Counted from the stretch's first letter, positions 1 to 14,149 are shown. The stretch: 64,000 nucleotides of DNA from Begonia masoniana (GCA_022432975.1 CM039512.1:1598519-1662518), one strand, 5' to 3'. Notes: generated from the letters alone by a model not told the origin. Program-made: numbers and translations.

Positions 1-2570
<2,570 letters not shown>

Positions 2571-2732
2571 TTTTAAAAAAATTCTTAAACTAAAAAACCT
2601 AACAAATCAAATATTAAACTATCAAAAACTAACAAATCAAACCCTGACGGGGTGATGACCATCTGAGCACCACCCATTCATTATTCATGTAGAGAACGGG
2701 GGGTCAAACTAAAATGAACGGCCCCATGTTCT
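2571..2732 (+). repeat. Left copy of a diverged inverted repeat flanking the gypsy block
   Basis: This segment matches the reverse complement of 11088-11250 at roughly 80 % by eye. Shared blocks include ATCAAAAACTAACAAATCAA, a GAGAACGGGGG block and a final TGAA(C/T)GGCCC. The two copies face each other across the whole gypsy and MITE block. They may be the ends of one old terminal-inverted-repeat element or two independent copies of one family. Confidence 0.65.
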
Positions 2733-3507
2733 CTATTTATTCCCGTTTTATAAATTAATTTTTAAAAAATATAGAACGATATTGGATTTACTTGAAAATT
2801 TTACCACATTCTCCATACCATGGGAAGATAATATGAAAATTTTTGTGATTTTCTAACACTTGTACGATTTATTGTAATTTTAGAAAATTATTTTATAAAA
2901 CAGATGTAAAAAAATTATAATAAATCATACAATAATTAGAAAATCACAAAAACTTTCAAATTATCTTCTCATAATGTAATGAACATGTGATAAAATTTTC
3001 AAGTAAATCCAATATCATTTGATATTTTTTTAAAATAGTCATCGTTTCTTCTTTATTTTATAAATTAAATTAAAAAAACAATTATACGTGTGCTAGGACT
3101 GAGAGGGCCGGTCCCTGAGAACGGGGAGCCGTTCTCCGAGTGACAAGATCGGGGCGCCGGTATGAGAGAACGACCCCTATTTTATAAATTAATTTTTAAA
3201 AAGTATCAAACAATATTAGATTTATTTGAAAATTTTACCACATATTTACCACATTATGTGAAGATAATCTATAAATTTTCATTATTTTCTAAAGCTTTTA
3301 TGATTTATTATAATTTTTTTAATTATATTTTATAAAATAATTTACTAAAATTATAATAAATCGTACATGAGTTAGAAAACCACGAAAATTTTCAGATTAT
3401 CTTCCCATAATGTGGTGAACATATGATAAAACGTTTAAATAAATCAAATATTGTTTGATATTTTTTTTAAAATTAATTTGTAAAACGATGGTAAATAGAG
3501 AACGTTA
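2728..3507. repeat. Two related foldback (MITE-like) segments inside a larger foldback
   Basis: The outer ends, a GTTCTCTATTTA block near 2729 and its inverse TAAATAGAGAAC near 3494, are inverted copies. Inside, two diverged copies of one palindromic segment of about 300 bp follow each other (about 2744-3040 and 3178-3490). Each runs from TTATAAATTAATTTTTAAAA through a loop to the inverse. They are separated by a GC-richer spacer at 3095-3175. There is no coding capacity, so this looks like a non-autonomous DNA transposon pair. Its right end abuts the gypsy primer-binding site directly. Confidence 0.7.
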
Positions 3508-3519
3508 TGGTATCAGAGC
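3508..3519 (+). promoter_or_regulatory. Primer-binding site (initiator tRNA-Met type)
   Basis: TGGTATCAGAGC is the usual plant retrotransposon primer-binding site, complementary to the 3' end of initiator tRNA-Met. It normally follows the 5' LTR at once, but here it follows the end of a foldback repeat. Confidence 0.85.
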
Positions 3520-3667
3520 CCCCGGGTTTTAAAATCGATTCTGTAGACTGCTCGACTACACAGCCACTACGCGGACATCCTTCATCAACTGTAAGTCTGT
3601 TTACTGCTTTGTTTGATTTCAGTTTCTTAGGATTACTTATTTTAAATTTTATAGGATTTTTATAAAT

Positions 3668-6600
3668 ATGGTTCGAGGAAGGGATCCTAGAGATGACGCG
3701 ATGGATCGTCTTACAGAGTTGTTAGACCGCCAGTCCCAGCATATGGACCGGCAAGCGCAGCAAATTACGGACCTAGTAAATTGAGAGCAACAGCGAGAGA
3801 ATCAGAGGGCTCAGGAGCTGGTAGTCCCTAGTAATCAGGGTATGCAGAGGTTCCAAGGTCTGCGGCCTCCAGTATTTGACGGCCAGTCATCGGATCCGAC
3901 ACGTGCCGAAGAGTGGATCAGGGTTATGGAGGACATGTTAGATTACGCCGAGGTTGCCAACGGGAGCAGGGTCGCTTATGCCACATTTCACTTAGCGTTG
4001 GACGCTCGTTTCTGGTGGGACTCGATCAAGTCGACTACAGATGTATCCGTTATGACTTGGGATCGATTCAAGTTCTTATTCTTCGACAAGTATTTCAGCC
4101 GCACAGTGAGAGTGGCCAAGAGGAACGAGTTTACGCAGCTGAAGCAGACTGGTTCAGTTGCGGATTATATTCGGAGGTTTGAGGCATTGTCCAGGTTTGC
4201 ACCTCGTCTTGTCAGCGATAACGAGGAGAAGGTGCACCAGTTTATGGAGGGACTTAATCCGGAGATACGGATGCATGTTGTGGTCTCAGGTATTATTGAC
4301 GTACCCTTTTCTGACATCACAGCTAGAGCTCTGGACATAGAGGCTACCAGGGCCACTTGTGTTAGATCGAGGGAGCCAGCGAAGGGCTTCCTCCGAGAGA
4401 TCCGTCCTCAGTCTCGGAATCAGGGATGGCAGCCTAGAGCACAGCCACCTCAGCCACAGCCTAGGGGTGCGAAGAGACTTCTTGAGGGAGGAAATGATCG
4501 GGGCAAGGGAAAGCAGGTACAGGGGACTTCTCAGATGCCCTGGTGCCCCAGATGCCAGAAGGAACATAGTGGCGAGTGCCGAGTTGGCACGAATAAGTGC
4601 TATAGATGCGGGGATATCGGCCACTTCGTCAGAGATTGTCCGCAACAGGCCCGAGATCAGTCGGGTGGAGATCAGAGGAGGGTTATGCCCAGGATTTTCG
4701 CCTTTATCGAACCAGAGGATGTTGATGACGATGCTCAGCCTGCTGTGATGGCAGGTACTATTTTGCTTATGGGCGCTACTGTATTTACTTTGATGGATAC
4801 TGGAGCTACGCACTCCTTCGTATCGGCTGCATGTATGGCTAGATTGAGGTTAGAGTCCGAGCCGTCAGAGTATGAGTATAGTGTTATGCTGCCTTCGGGA
4901 GAGCATATGCAGTCAGATCGTATTCTCCAGGGCAATGTCGTCTCAGTGGGAAGTATTACCCTCTATGCTCGCCTGATAGTTATGAGCATAGAGCGATACG
5001 ATCTTATTTTGGGGATGGACTGGCTTGCGCAGCATTTCGCCACCATCGATTGTCGATCCGGGATTGTGACCTTCCGACCCCCGGATAGAGCCGAGTTTTC
5101 TTATCAGGCGATGAACCGACTGAGTAGCTCGCCTATTTCTTATGCTATGGAGGTCAACGAGCAGTTCAAAGGTGCGTGCTCTATTTATTTGGCCTCAGTT
5201 TTTGATGTTCAGTTGCTCAGCGGACTGAAGCCGAGCGACATTCCTGTTGTTAGAGAGTTCTCTGGCATATTCCTTGATGATCTTCCCGGTTTACCACCAG
5301 ACCGGGAGATCGAATTCACTATTGATGTCTATCCAAACTCTGCGCCAAGGTTCAAGAACCCTTACCGGTTGGCACCAGCTGAGTTGAAAGAGTTGAAGAC
5401 TCAGCTTGACGAGTTACTGGAGAAGGGTTTTATTCGACCCAGCGTTTCACCCTGGGGTGCGCCCGTTCTGTTTGTCAAGAAGAAAGACGGGACCCTCAGG
5501 ATGTGTATCGATTACAGGGAGCTGAATAAGCTCACAGTGAAGAATAAGTACCCACTGCCCCGGATTGACGATTTATTTGATCAGCTGCAGGGTGCCCGAG
5601 TGTTTTCCAGGATCGACTTACGCTCGGGTTATTATCAGCTGAAGGTTCGGAGGGATGATATTCAGAAGACGGCATTCCGAACGAGGTATGGGCATTATGA
5701 GTTCCTTGTCATGTCATTTGGACTTACTAATGCCCCTGCAGCGTTTATGGACTTGATAAACCGTGTCTTCAAGGAGTACTTGGACAAGTTCGTGGTGGTT
5801 TTCATCGACGACATTCTGATTTACTCTAAGTCTAAAGAGCACGAGGAGCATCTGAGGATCGTTTTACAGATTCTGAGTCAACGCCAGCTATATCCAAAGT
5901 TTTCAAAGTGCGAGTTCTGGCTTAACAGAGTGAGTTTTCTGGGCCATATTATATCACAGGACGGAGTTTCTGTGGATCCGAGCAAGATTCAGGTGGTCAG
6001 AGATTGGCCACAGCCAAAGAACGTACGTGAGGTGCGTGGGTTTCTCGGATTGGCCGGCTATTATCGGAAGTTTATATAGGGCTTCTCGAAGATCGCACTT
6101 CCTCTTTCTCGATTGACACGAAAGAACGAGAAATTTATATGGTCGTCTGCTTGTGATAGTAGTTTTATGGAGTTAAAGCAGAAATTGACCACCGATCGAG
6201 TACTGGTGTTACCTGTTGAGGGTGTCAGATACAGTGTGTATTGTGATGCATCGGGAGTGGGACTTGGTTGTGTACTGATGCAGGAGGGGAAAGTTATTTC
6301 TTATGCATTCCGGCAGCTGAAGCCGTATGAGCAGAACTACCCCACACACGACCTTGAGCTAGCAGCTGTGGTCTTCGCACTGAAGATATGGAGACATTAC
6401 TTATATGGGCAGCAGTGCGAGATATTCTCCGACCACAAGAGCTTGAAGTACTTATTTACGCAGAAGGAGCTGAACATGCGACAGAGACGATGGCTTGAGT
6501 TTGTCAAAGATTACGATTTCGACATCAAGTACCATCCGGGAAAGGCGAACAAAGTTGCTGTTGCCTTGAGTAGAGTGCCTTCTGCGAGTCAGCCTTCATT

Positions 6601-8131
6601 AGCAGCGATGTCAGTTACGCTGCGGTCTGAGATTGAGAGATTCGACGTGGAGATAGTGGCAGAGTTGTCCAGCATGCTCACTAGTATTTCTCTCAGGCCG
6701 ACCATTCTAGATCGTATACGCGAGGCTCAGCAGAATGATTCGGAGTGTATGGAGCTTCAATCTAGTATGACATTGGGAGACTCGTCGGATTTCCATTTAT
6801 CGAAAGATGGTATTCTGAAGTTCAGGCATAGGTGGTACGTGCCTAGCGACGAGGATCTGAAGAAGGAGATATTGACCGAGGCACATTTTTCGGCATATTC
6901 TGTGCACCCAGGGAGTACCAAGATGTACCGGGATTTGAAACAACACTTCTGGTGGCCGAACATGAAGAGAGAGGTGGCCAAGTATGTCGAGACCTGTTTA
7001 GTTTGTCAACAGGTGAAGGCCGAGCACCAGAGACCTGCCGGAACGTTATTGCCACTGCCGATTCCGGAGTGGAAGTGGGAGCAGATCTCCATGGACTTTA
7101 TTGTGGGGCTCCCGAGGACGACGAGAGGTCATGATGGTATATGGGTGATTGTGGACCGATTGACAAAGTCGGCTCACTTCTTATCTGTGAAGATGACATC
7201 TTCGATGGATCAGCTCGCAGAGCTATATGTGCAGGAGATTGTCAGACTGCACGGTGTGCCAGTTTCCATAGTCTCAGATCGTGATCCGAGATTTACCTCG
7301 AATTTCTGGAAGAGCCTGCATAAAGCTATGGGGACTCAGCTTAATTTCAGCATAGCATTTCATCCTCAGACGGATGGTCAGACAGAAAGGACGAATCAGA
7401 TTTTGGAGGATATGCTCAGAGCGTGTGTACTGGAGTTTCAGGGCTCGTGGAGCCGATATTTACCTCTGATTGAGTTCTCGTACAATAACAGCTTCCAGGC
7501 TACTATTGGCATGGCACCGTACGAGGCTCTGTATGGTCGGAAGTGTAGGTCTCCGTTACATTTGGACGAGGTTGGCGAGGCCAGTATCGTTGGTCCAGAG
7601 ATTCTACAGCAAACGGCAGAGAAGATTGCCGTTATCCGACAGCGTATTCAGGTAGCTCAGAGCCGACAGAAGAGTTATGCTGATGTGAGACGGCGAGAGC
7701 TAGAGTTCGAGGAGGGCGACGAAGTTTATTTGAAGGTTTCTCCGTTCAAAGGTGTCGCGAGATTTGGAAGGAGGGGTAAGTTGAACCCTCGGTATGTGGG
7801 ACCCTTTCCTATTCTGAAGAGGATCGGGAAGTTGGCGTATAGATTGCAGCTTCCGGCTTCTATGGAGGGTATCCATGATGTGTTCCATGTATCCATGCTT
7901 CGGAGATGTCTACGTGATCCGTCGCAGATTGTGGAGGCTACGGAGATTGAGGTACAGCCTACCTTGAGCTATGAGGTGAGGCCGGTACGTATTTTGGAGA
8001 CTTCCATCAAGATTTTGCGCAACAAAGAGATTCCGCTGGTCAAAGTCCTATAGCGGAACCACGAGGTGGAAGAAGCTACGTGGGAGCGACAGCAGGATAT
8101 GATGACTAAGTATCCTGATTTGTTTGCATGA
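3668..8131 (+). pseudogene. Ty3/gypsy gag-pol polyprotein with chromodomain, three in-frame stops
   Basis: One continuous frame runs from an ATG at 3668 to TGA at 8129-8131. It encodes gag, a CCHC knuckle ([14 protein letters not shown], 4598-4639), an aspartic protease (DTGA, about 4796), reverse transcriptase (FIDD, 5801-5812) and RNase H (YCDASG, about 6238). Integrase follows with its HHCC zinc region (about 6880-7020) and DDE core, and the C-terminus is chromodomain-like. The frame is stopped at TGA 3782, TAG 6077 and TAG 8051, and no indel is needed to follow it. Family comparison suggests the stops replaced Arg or Gln codons and a Trp codon, all by C-to-T or G-to-A changes. The usual KVADALSR motif after RNase H reads KVAVALSR. 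The product would have copied the element RNA into DNA and integrated it. Confidence 0.93.
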
Positions 8132-8158
8132 TTTAATTTTGTGGACAAATTTCTAAAT

Positions 8159-8171
8159 AAGGAGGGTAGAA
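8159..8171 (+). promoter_or_regulatory. Polypurine tract
   Basis: AAGGAGGGTAGAA lies directly before the LTR start TGTAATATCC, the expected position for plus-strand priming. Confidence 0.75.
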
Positions 8172-8814
8172 TGTAATATCCGGCTTGTACGGATTTTTAG
8201 AATATTCATATTTTATTATATATGTGGCATTTTTGGTAAATATGTCAAATCAGGTTCAATTTACGAAAAGAAAGCGTCATTACGATCCAAACGACCAATT
8301 GGAATTTTAAGAAATTTTCGGGAATTTTCGGAAGAGTAACGCTACATTCCGAGTAATTACCTCTATCGTAATATAATTGACGTTTTAGTAAAAATAGTAA
8401 ATGAGGTCCAAATTGCGAACGGATAGTTTTAATAAATCTCTGGTAACTAATTGGACTTATTGGCGAAATTAGGAAATTTGGTGATCCCGAATAGTTGGAC
8501 GATTAACGAAACGAAGGACAAAACAAATAGAATTAAGTAAGAAGGGCAAAATGGTAATTTGCAAACCAAAATTAATAAATAACACAAATCTCTCTTTTTC
8601 TCCTCACTTCTCTCTTTTCTCTCTGGCGCCCACGAACAGAGAAGAAACTTCTCTCTGGCCGCCGGCGTTCTCACGACATCCGACCTCCGTCCGACCTTCG
8701 TTCTTCCTCCGTCTTTCACGGTTTCTCCTCCTCTCGCTACCCTCGGTAAGTAGCTTCGGTCTTTGAGCGTTAAATTCCAAGTTTTAGGTCGATTTAACGT
8801 TAGGGTTTCGATAA

Positions 8815-9680
8815 GAATTAGGGCTCGTAATTAATAGGTTAGCCGTGATTAAGTATGTATTGAACGTATTTGACGTTATTGGACGAAGAAAAATCAATTT
8901 GTGAAAAAGTTAAAAATTGGTAAATTTCCGGGTTTTTGAGAAAAACTCGTTAATTGAGATTTCGGATTATCGAGCCTTAATTGACGTTCTAAATGCTTTG
9001 ATTAGCTAAGTTGGAATTTAGGAAATTCATTAGTTAAGGATTTTATAATTTGAACGTTTATAATTCAAATTGGTTTTAACGGTGGACATCGTGTTTTCCT
9101 CAGACACACGACTCCCGTGGACGAAGATTAAGATTCTACGCGCCCAAGGTAAGTCTTCGTGACTTACTCTGACCAATTGGTCTACACCATACTTCGATGT
9201 CGTATCGAGGATCCCTGAAGAGATGTTTGCTTTAAATTCGCTTTGGTGTCGAATTAGGGCTCGTAATTAATAGGTTAGCCGTGATTAAGTATGTATTGAA
9301 CGTATTTGACGTATTGGACGAAGAAAATCAATTTGTGAAAAAGTTAAAAATTGGTAAATTTCCGGGTTTTTGAGAAAAACTCGTTAATTGAGATTTCGGA
9401 TTATCGAGCCTTAATTGACGTTCTAAATGCTTTGATTAGCTAAGTTGGAATTTAGGAAATTCATTAGTTAAGGATTTTATAATTTGAACGTTTATAATTC
9501 AAATTGGTTTTAACGGTGGACATCGTGTTTTCCTCAGACACACGACTCCCGTGGACGAAGATTAAGATTCTACGCGCCCAAGGTAAGTCTTCGTGACTTA
9601 CTCTGACCAATTGGTCTACACCATACTTCGATGTCGTATCGAGGATCCCTGAAGAGATGTTTGCTTTAAATTCGCTTTGG
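8815..9680 (+). repeat. Tandem duplication of about 430 bp within the LTR
   Basis: The sequence from GAATTAGGGCTCGTAATTAA at 8815 recurs from 9251 and continues in parallel to GCTTTAAATTCGCTTTGG before 9680. The copies differ mainly by one-base indels in short runs, such as GACGTTATT against GACGTATT. Near-identity points to a recent duplication. Confidence 0.92.
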
Positions 9681-10609
9681 TTGGGTAGTTAGTTAGGTTT
9701 AAATTGTTGTAGGTTAGTTTAATTTCGGTCTTGATGGTATGCACGTTGTTTGTTTATCGCACGGTTATATTATGCACATATCTGTTCATGCATCACGTAT
9801 TTCAAAGGTCATGAAAACGAATTTCTGCACGTATTTTAAGAAAATGAACGAACCTCTGTAATGAATGAATGTAATCTGTCTGTATCTGGTCATGCGAGAT
9901 GGGGCTCAGGCACGGCTGTGCGTGTTGCAAGCGTGTACCCCCCCCCCCTCTAGGTGGAAAGGGTAGTCCGACCGCTGGATAGGCCCTCTCCATTTAGTGG
10001 GTCGAGGTCTCGGTGACAATCTGTCTGTCTGCGACGTAATGAATTTGTAATCTGAATCTGTCATGCATGTTTTCTGAATGACATCTGCACGCATGCATCT
10101 GCATTTACGTAGCTTACTGAGATTTAATTATCTCATAGGTGTCTGTATGGTGTAGGTGATATCTTTGATGACATCGAGCCAGGTGAGGACGATTTTCCTC
10201 CTCCTGACGTAGGTGGCAGTTGATGGATGATGGCCGTGGGAGTGCGCTGAGTAGTCGAGGCACGATATGACCCGTGGGGATGTATGTATGGACTCTGGGG
10301 TTATTTTGGGATATTTTGAATTGATAATTGTATAGAGTATTTTAGGTTGTTTGGATCTGGATAGGGGTTAGAAAATGTTTTGGTAACTGTATGTAAAAGG
10401 CTTTGGTTTAAACTGTTTTGATAAACGTTATGAAATGTTTTGATTCGTTTTGGGATTGGTACGGGTAAGCTCGGTTTTTAGAGCTATCCATACAGTTGGA
10501 TTTCGCAAAGTCCGCTGCAATACGGTTAAGTTTAAGTTACAGTTTGATTGGGATATAGATAAGAAAAATGGTGCATGAATGAGAATTTGATGGAGGATAA
10601 GAAGGGGTT

Positions 10610-10856
10610 GCTCTCTGGAATCGGATTCCAGAGAGCTATCACTCTGAAACTTGCTCTCTGGAAATTCCAGAGAGCAAGTGTTATGTGCTGGTCGCTGCTG
10701 TGCAGCGACTGGGCGCTGCAATATGCAGCGCCCGATCGCTGCAAGAATGCAGCGACTGGGCGCGCTGCATTGTGCAGCGCACGCAGCGATCGAGCGCTGC
10801 AATTGGCAGCGTCCGGTCGCTGCCAATTTTGAGGGCAGAATTCCGATTCTGCCCTC
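10610..10856. repeat. Run of eight adjacent hairpins in the LTR
   Basis: Perfect inverted repeats follow each other almost without spacers. They are 10610-10636 (13-bp arms), 10649-10679 (15), 10691-10709 (8), 10711-10733 (10), 10736-10755 (8), 10762-10780 (8), 10801-10828 (11) and 10831-10856 (11). Arms of five of the middle ones share CGCTGC/GCAGCG, the first two share GCTCTCTGGAA, and the last uses GAGGGCAGAAT. Loops are 1-6 nt. The arms differ between hairpins while pairing is kept. Confidence 0.9.
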
Positions 10857-11087
10857 CCTTCTTTTATTTGTTACTAAATGTTTTATTAAATGTTTTTTTT
10901 TGTTTAATTGTTATTTAAAGGTTTTGTTTTAAATGCTTTTAAAGTTCAGTTTTAATTCCGATTTCAGTTCTGATTTCAACTTCAGTTTAGATTCCGCATA
11001 AAGTTTTATTTAAAGTATAGGAAAGTAAAAAGTGTAAAAAAAAAAAAAATATGGAAATACGGGTACAGTATTAGGGGTGTTACAACA

Positions 11088-11250
11088 ATGGGCCATTCAA
11101 TTTAGATCGGCCCCCGTTCTCTATGTGAATAGTGAACTGGGGTTGCTCGGAGGCTCATCACTCTGCCAGGGTTTGATTTGTTAGTTTTTGATAGTTTAAT
11201 GTTTAATTTTTTAAGTTTTTTAGTTTAAATGTTTTTTAAAAAAAAATTCA
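11088..11250 (-). repeat. Right copy of the diverged inverted repeat flanking the gypsy block
   Basis: This is the reverse complement partner of 2571-2732, starting two or three bases after the LTR end. Because it abuts the LTR closely, the gypsy element probably inserted into, or recombined with, a member of this family. Confidence 0.65.
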
Positions 11251-11265
11251 TAGTTTAGGGTTTAA

Positions 11266-11690
11266 ATTTGGTCTCTAACGTTTATTTTTGACCCAATCAG
11301 ACCCTATTGTATACACCATTTGCAATTCAAACCCTCCCGTTAAATTTTTCATTAAATTTGACATGTACTCTGCACGTGCGCTGCTAAAATCCTAAAATAC
11401 CCTTTTTTCCTCATGAAATCCCTAAAGTAAAAGTTAAATTCACCTTAATCTCTACCGTAAATTCAAATTGGAATAATGAGAGATAGTTTAATGTATGTTT
11501 TTAAGGTGAATTTAACTTTTACTTTAGGGATTTCGGAAGGAAATTATGGTATTTTAGAGTTTTAGTAGCGCACGTGCAGAGCACGTGTCAAATTTAACAG
11601 AAAATTTAACGGAAGGGTTTAAATTGCAAACGGTATACACGATATGACGATAAGGTCTGATTGGGTCAAAAATAAACGTTAGACACCAAA
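11266..11690. repeat. Foldback MITE, about 425 bp
   Basis: The left end TTTGGTCTCTAACGTTTATT is mirrored at the right end by AATAAACGTTAGACACCAAA. The arms continue inward for about 190 bp, including GACCCAATCAGACC paired with GGTCTGATTGGGTC and a GCACGTGC-rich block paired near 11370 and 11570. There is no coding capacity. It is typical of a non-autonomous foldback element. Confidence 0.85.
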
Positions 11691-12070
11691 TAACCACTAA
11701 CCTCATACTTTGAAGGCTAAATTGAACTTTTTCCTTTATTTTATTACTTTCATATACCATCACATTTATTAAAAACACCACACGCGCGTGCGGGTGCCTG
11801 CATGCACGTAGATAATATTTTACTCGAAAATTAACCAAAAATTGTAAAATTAACATTAATGTTTTAGTACATTAACCTATTTGTGGGAGCTAAATTGAGA
11901 TACATAGGCAATTGGAAATCAAAGCTACATGTAATTAATAATGTAAACTTTGTAGGGAGAAAAAAAAAAAGACAAATCCCACATGATCTAGATGACCCTT
12001 TTTTCTAATCATCTAATTAAAATTAGTTCTTCTTCATCACCCATACCCACTTTTCCTCTCTCTACTCCCT
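11691..12070. other. 3' flank of the LOG gene, no gene seen
   Basis: AT-rich DNA containing an alternating CACGCGCGTG patch near 11780. It presumably includes the LOG 3' UTR next to 12071, but no clear polyadenylation signal was assigned. Confidence 0.5.
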
Positions 12071-14043
12071 TCATCTTGATATATCACATTTTGGTGAGCA
12101 ACCTAGTTGTTCGATCTCCCAGCTAAGCTTCGAGGCAACCCTTTCGTGTCTCGGAAAATATTCCTGGTAACAATAATTTTCAAAAGTTAAACCCGTCGAT
12201 GTGAAAATCTGAGCCAAATATTATAAATTTTTGAAATTATCAGTAAATTACGTGAGTATACCTCTAACTTCTTCACTAGCTCCTTTGAAGTAGGAGCCGA
12301 CACGATAATGTGACGAGCACTCGGACAGATAAATCCCTCCTCTACCGCTTTGTCGATAAATGACAACAAGGAGTTGTAGTAACCATCTACGTTCAACAAT
12401 CCAACCTACAAAAAAAACAGATCGTTTCACTTTGGGAACTAGTTCTTTTACACGATATATTTCTAGCTCGATAGTAACAAAGACGAATTAATTTCAATTG
12501 TGAGGAAAACGGGCATACCGGTTTATCGTGGATGCCTAGTTGGGCCCACGTTATGACTTCAAGAAGTTCCTCGAGAGTTCCATAGCCACCTTCATCGTAG
12601 TAACGTAAACTTTTTCAGTCGAACATGTAACATGAGATTTGAGGACCATGAAGCAACACATCAACAAAAGTAGGCCGAGGCCCAAATCGGCCCATTATGG
12701 AAAGTAGGCCCATTAACACAATTTTACAGCAACAAAATATGTGTGGGGACAAAACATAACATAAGCACGTGAAAACTGACACTAAAAAGTGTCTCTGTTC
12801 CTACGTCGGCTAAAAAAAAATCGATTTTTTTGATAATTAAAAATGTTACGTTTATTCTCTTATTTTACTGTCTAAATACATTTACTGACGTGTCAAAAAA
12901 TAATAAGTGCAATTACGATGATATTGTGAGTTTGGGATAATTTATAGGCTGCCTAAAGATGGTTTTTTTTTTTTTTTTGAAATTTTCTAGTGTTTTTTTT
13001 TTAAATTATTTATCTGCTCTGTTTTCTTAGTTCTTATGTGTGAAGAAAAACTCATAAAAGGGTAATAATTTGTTGAGTAATCGGAAGTTAAAAATGGTGG
13101 AAGAGGAGAGAGAAGACAAACCAGGCAAGGCGATGAAGGCATCAGAATGGCGAGCCATTTCAGCCTTCCTCTGATGCATATCTGCTACTGCTTTCACTTC
13201 CCCTACCGTTTCTCCAGTTATCTGCAAACATTCTCTCACATTAAGCACGAGGTAGAGAGAGAAAGTACAGAGCAGAAGAGAGAGAAAGGAGAGACAACCA
13301 CAAAACAGAGTCCTCATTTTCAATACAACAGAGACAGTTTTAAAATCCTTTTTTTGCTTCGGATAACAAAACTGAGGTACGATTTCAAGTCAGAATTGCT
13401 ACCACAAAATTAAGACAGCAAAGCACCGACCATTTTTCAGAAATGGAGGGACAAGTAGATAAGCTTATCTCTCTCTCTCTCTCTCTGTCTACTTTCTCTC
13501 TCTAGAACAGGGTGTGATGGTAGAAGACATACCTCTCTAGGCATGAGGGTCTTGGGGATGACTCTGCAGTTCGATAACGTGACGAAATATTAAATAGTTT
13601 AAACCGAATTTAAACACCAATTACTCCTAAAAGGGTTCAAAGAAGTCTCACCCAATTACATGGCGGCCGCCATCGTAGACAGCTTGAGAAACCAAACCCA
13701 TTAAACCAACGCTCCCGCCTCCATAAACCAGATCAATATTCCTCATAACCTTCGCAAAAGATAAAAAAAAAATACCAAAAATCAATGGAAATTCTTTTGT
13801 TTTTGGGCAAATCTCCAATTTTTAGTTGAAAATAAGGTACAGATTTTGGAGCCTTCCAGCATTGTTTGAGTTTTTGGATGAGGGAGAGAGGAAAAAACAG
13901 AGGAATTGCAGAGAGGCCATTACCAGTTCTTTTCCAAGCTCAATAGCAGCGTCTTTATAGCTGCTCTTCTTCCCCGGGCTACTCCCACAGAAGACACAAA
14001 TCCTCTTGAATTTTGATATTTTCATTTCTGCTTCTCTCTCCAT
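12071..14043 (-). CDS. LOG: Cytokinin riboside 5'-monophosphate phosphoribohydrolase (LOG family)
   Basis: LOG enzymes release active cytokinin bases from their riboside monophosphates in the cytosol and nucleus. Seven exons were read on the minus strand: 14043-13924, 13749-13652, 13563-13533, 13221-13122, 12589-12519, 12405-12262 and 12163-12071, giving 218 codons plus TGA, the usual family length. The protein opens with [14 protein letters not shown], continues with [26 protein letters not shown] and [14 protein letters not shown], and carries the family signature PGGYGTLEE at about residues 115-123. All introns have GT-AG ends and phases agree. The start could also be the second Met seven codons in (MKISKFKR). 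The paralogue number (LOG1, 3, 5, 7 or 8) cannot be decided here. Confidence 0.95.
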
Positions 14044-14149
14044 CTTTCTCTCTCTAAAAAAAACAGAGCGTCTCGAAATAAAAATAAAAATAAAAAGATT
14101 GGAGAAAGAAGAGAGAAGTTTTTATCTTGTGGGGAGAGTAGGAGTTAGC

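Larger units (their letters stand above)
3508..11084 (+). mobile_element. Ty3/gypsy chromovirus (Tekay/Del-like) lacking its 5' LTR
   Basis: Visible parts in order are the primer-binding site, a gag-protease-RT-RNase H-integrase-chromodomain frame, a polypurine tract and a long 3' LTR that begins TGTAATATCC and ends GTGTTACA. The single gag-pol frame, a chromodomain-like C-terminus and a 2.9-kb LTR fit the plant Tekay/Del chromovirus clade. No 5' LTR precedes the primer-binding site: the sequence there is a MITE-like foldback. With the 5' LTR gone and three in-frame stop codons, the copy cannot be autonomous. Confidence 0.9.
8172..11084 (+). repeat. 3' LTR of the gypsy element (about 2.9 kb)
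   Basis: The LTR starts TGTAATATCC and ends GGGTGTTACA, giving TG...CA ends. Its length fits long-LTR chromoviruses. It contains a pyrimidine-rich stretch (about 8580-8750), an internal tandem duplication (8815-9680), a C9 run near 9940 and a dense hairpin cluster (10610-10856). It cannot be aged by LTR comparison because the 5' partner is absent. Confidence 0.88.

Noticed and set aside
10428..10932. Overlapping Cys/Arg/Ala-rich frames on both strands in the LTR
   Set aside because: They are by-products of the GC-rich hairpin cluster; nothing resembles a protein family.
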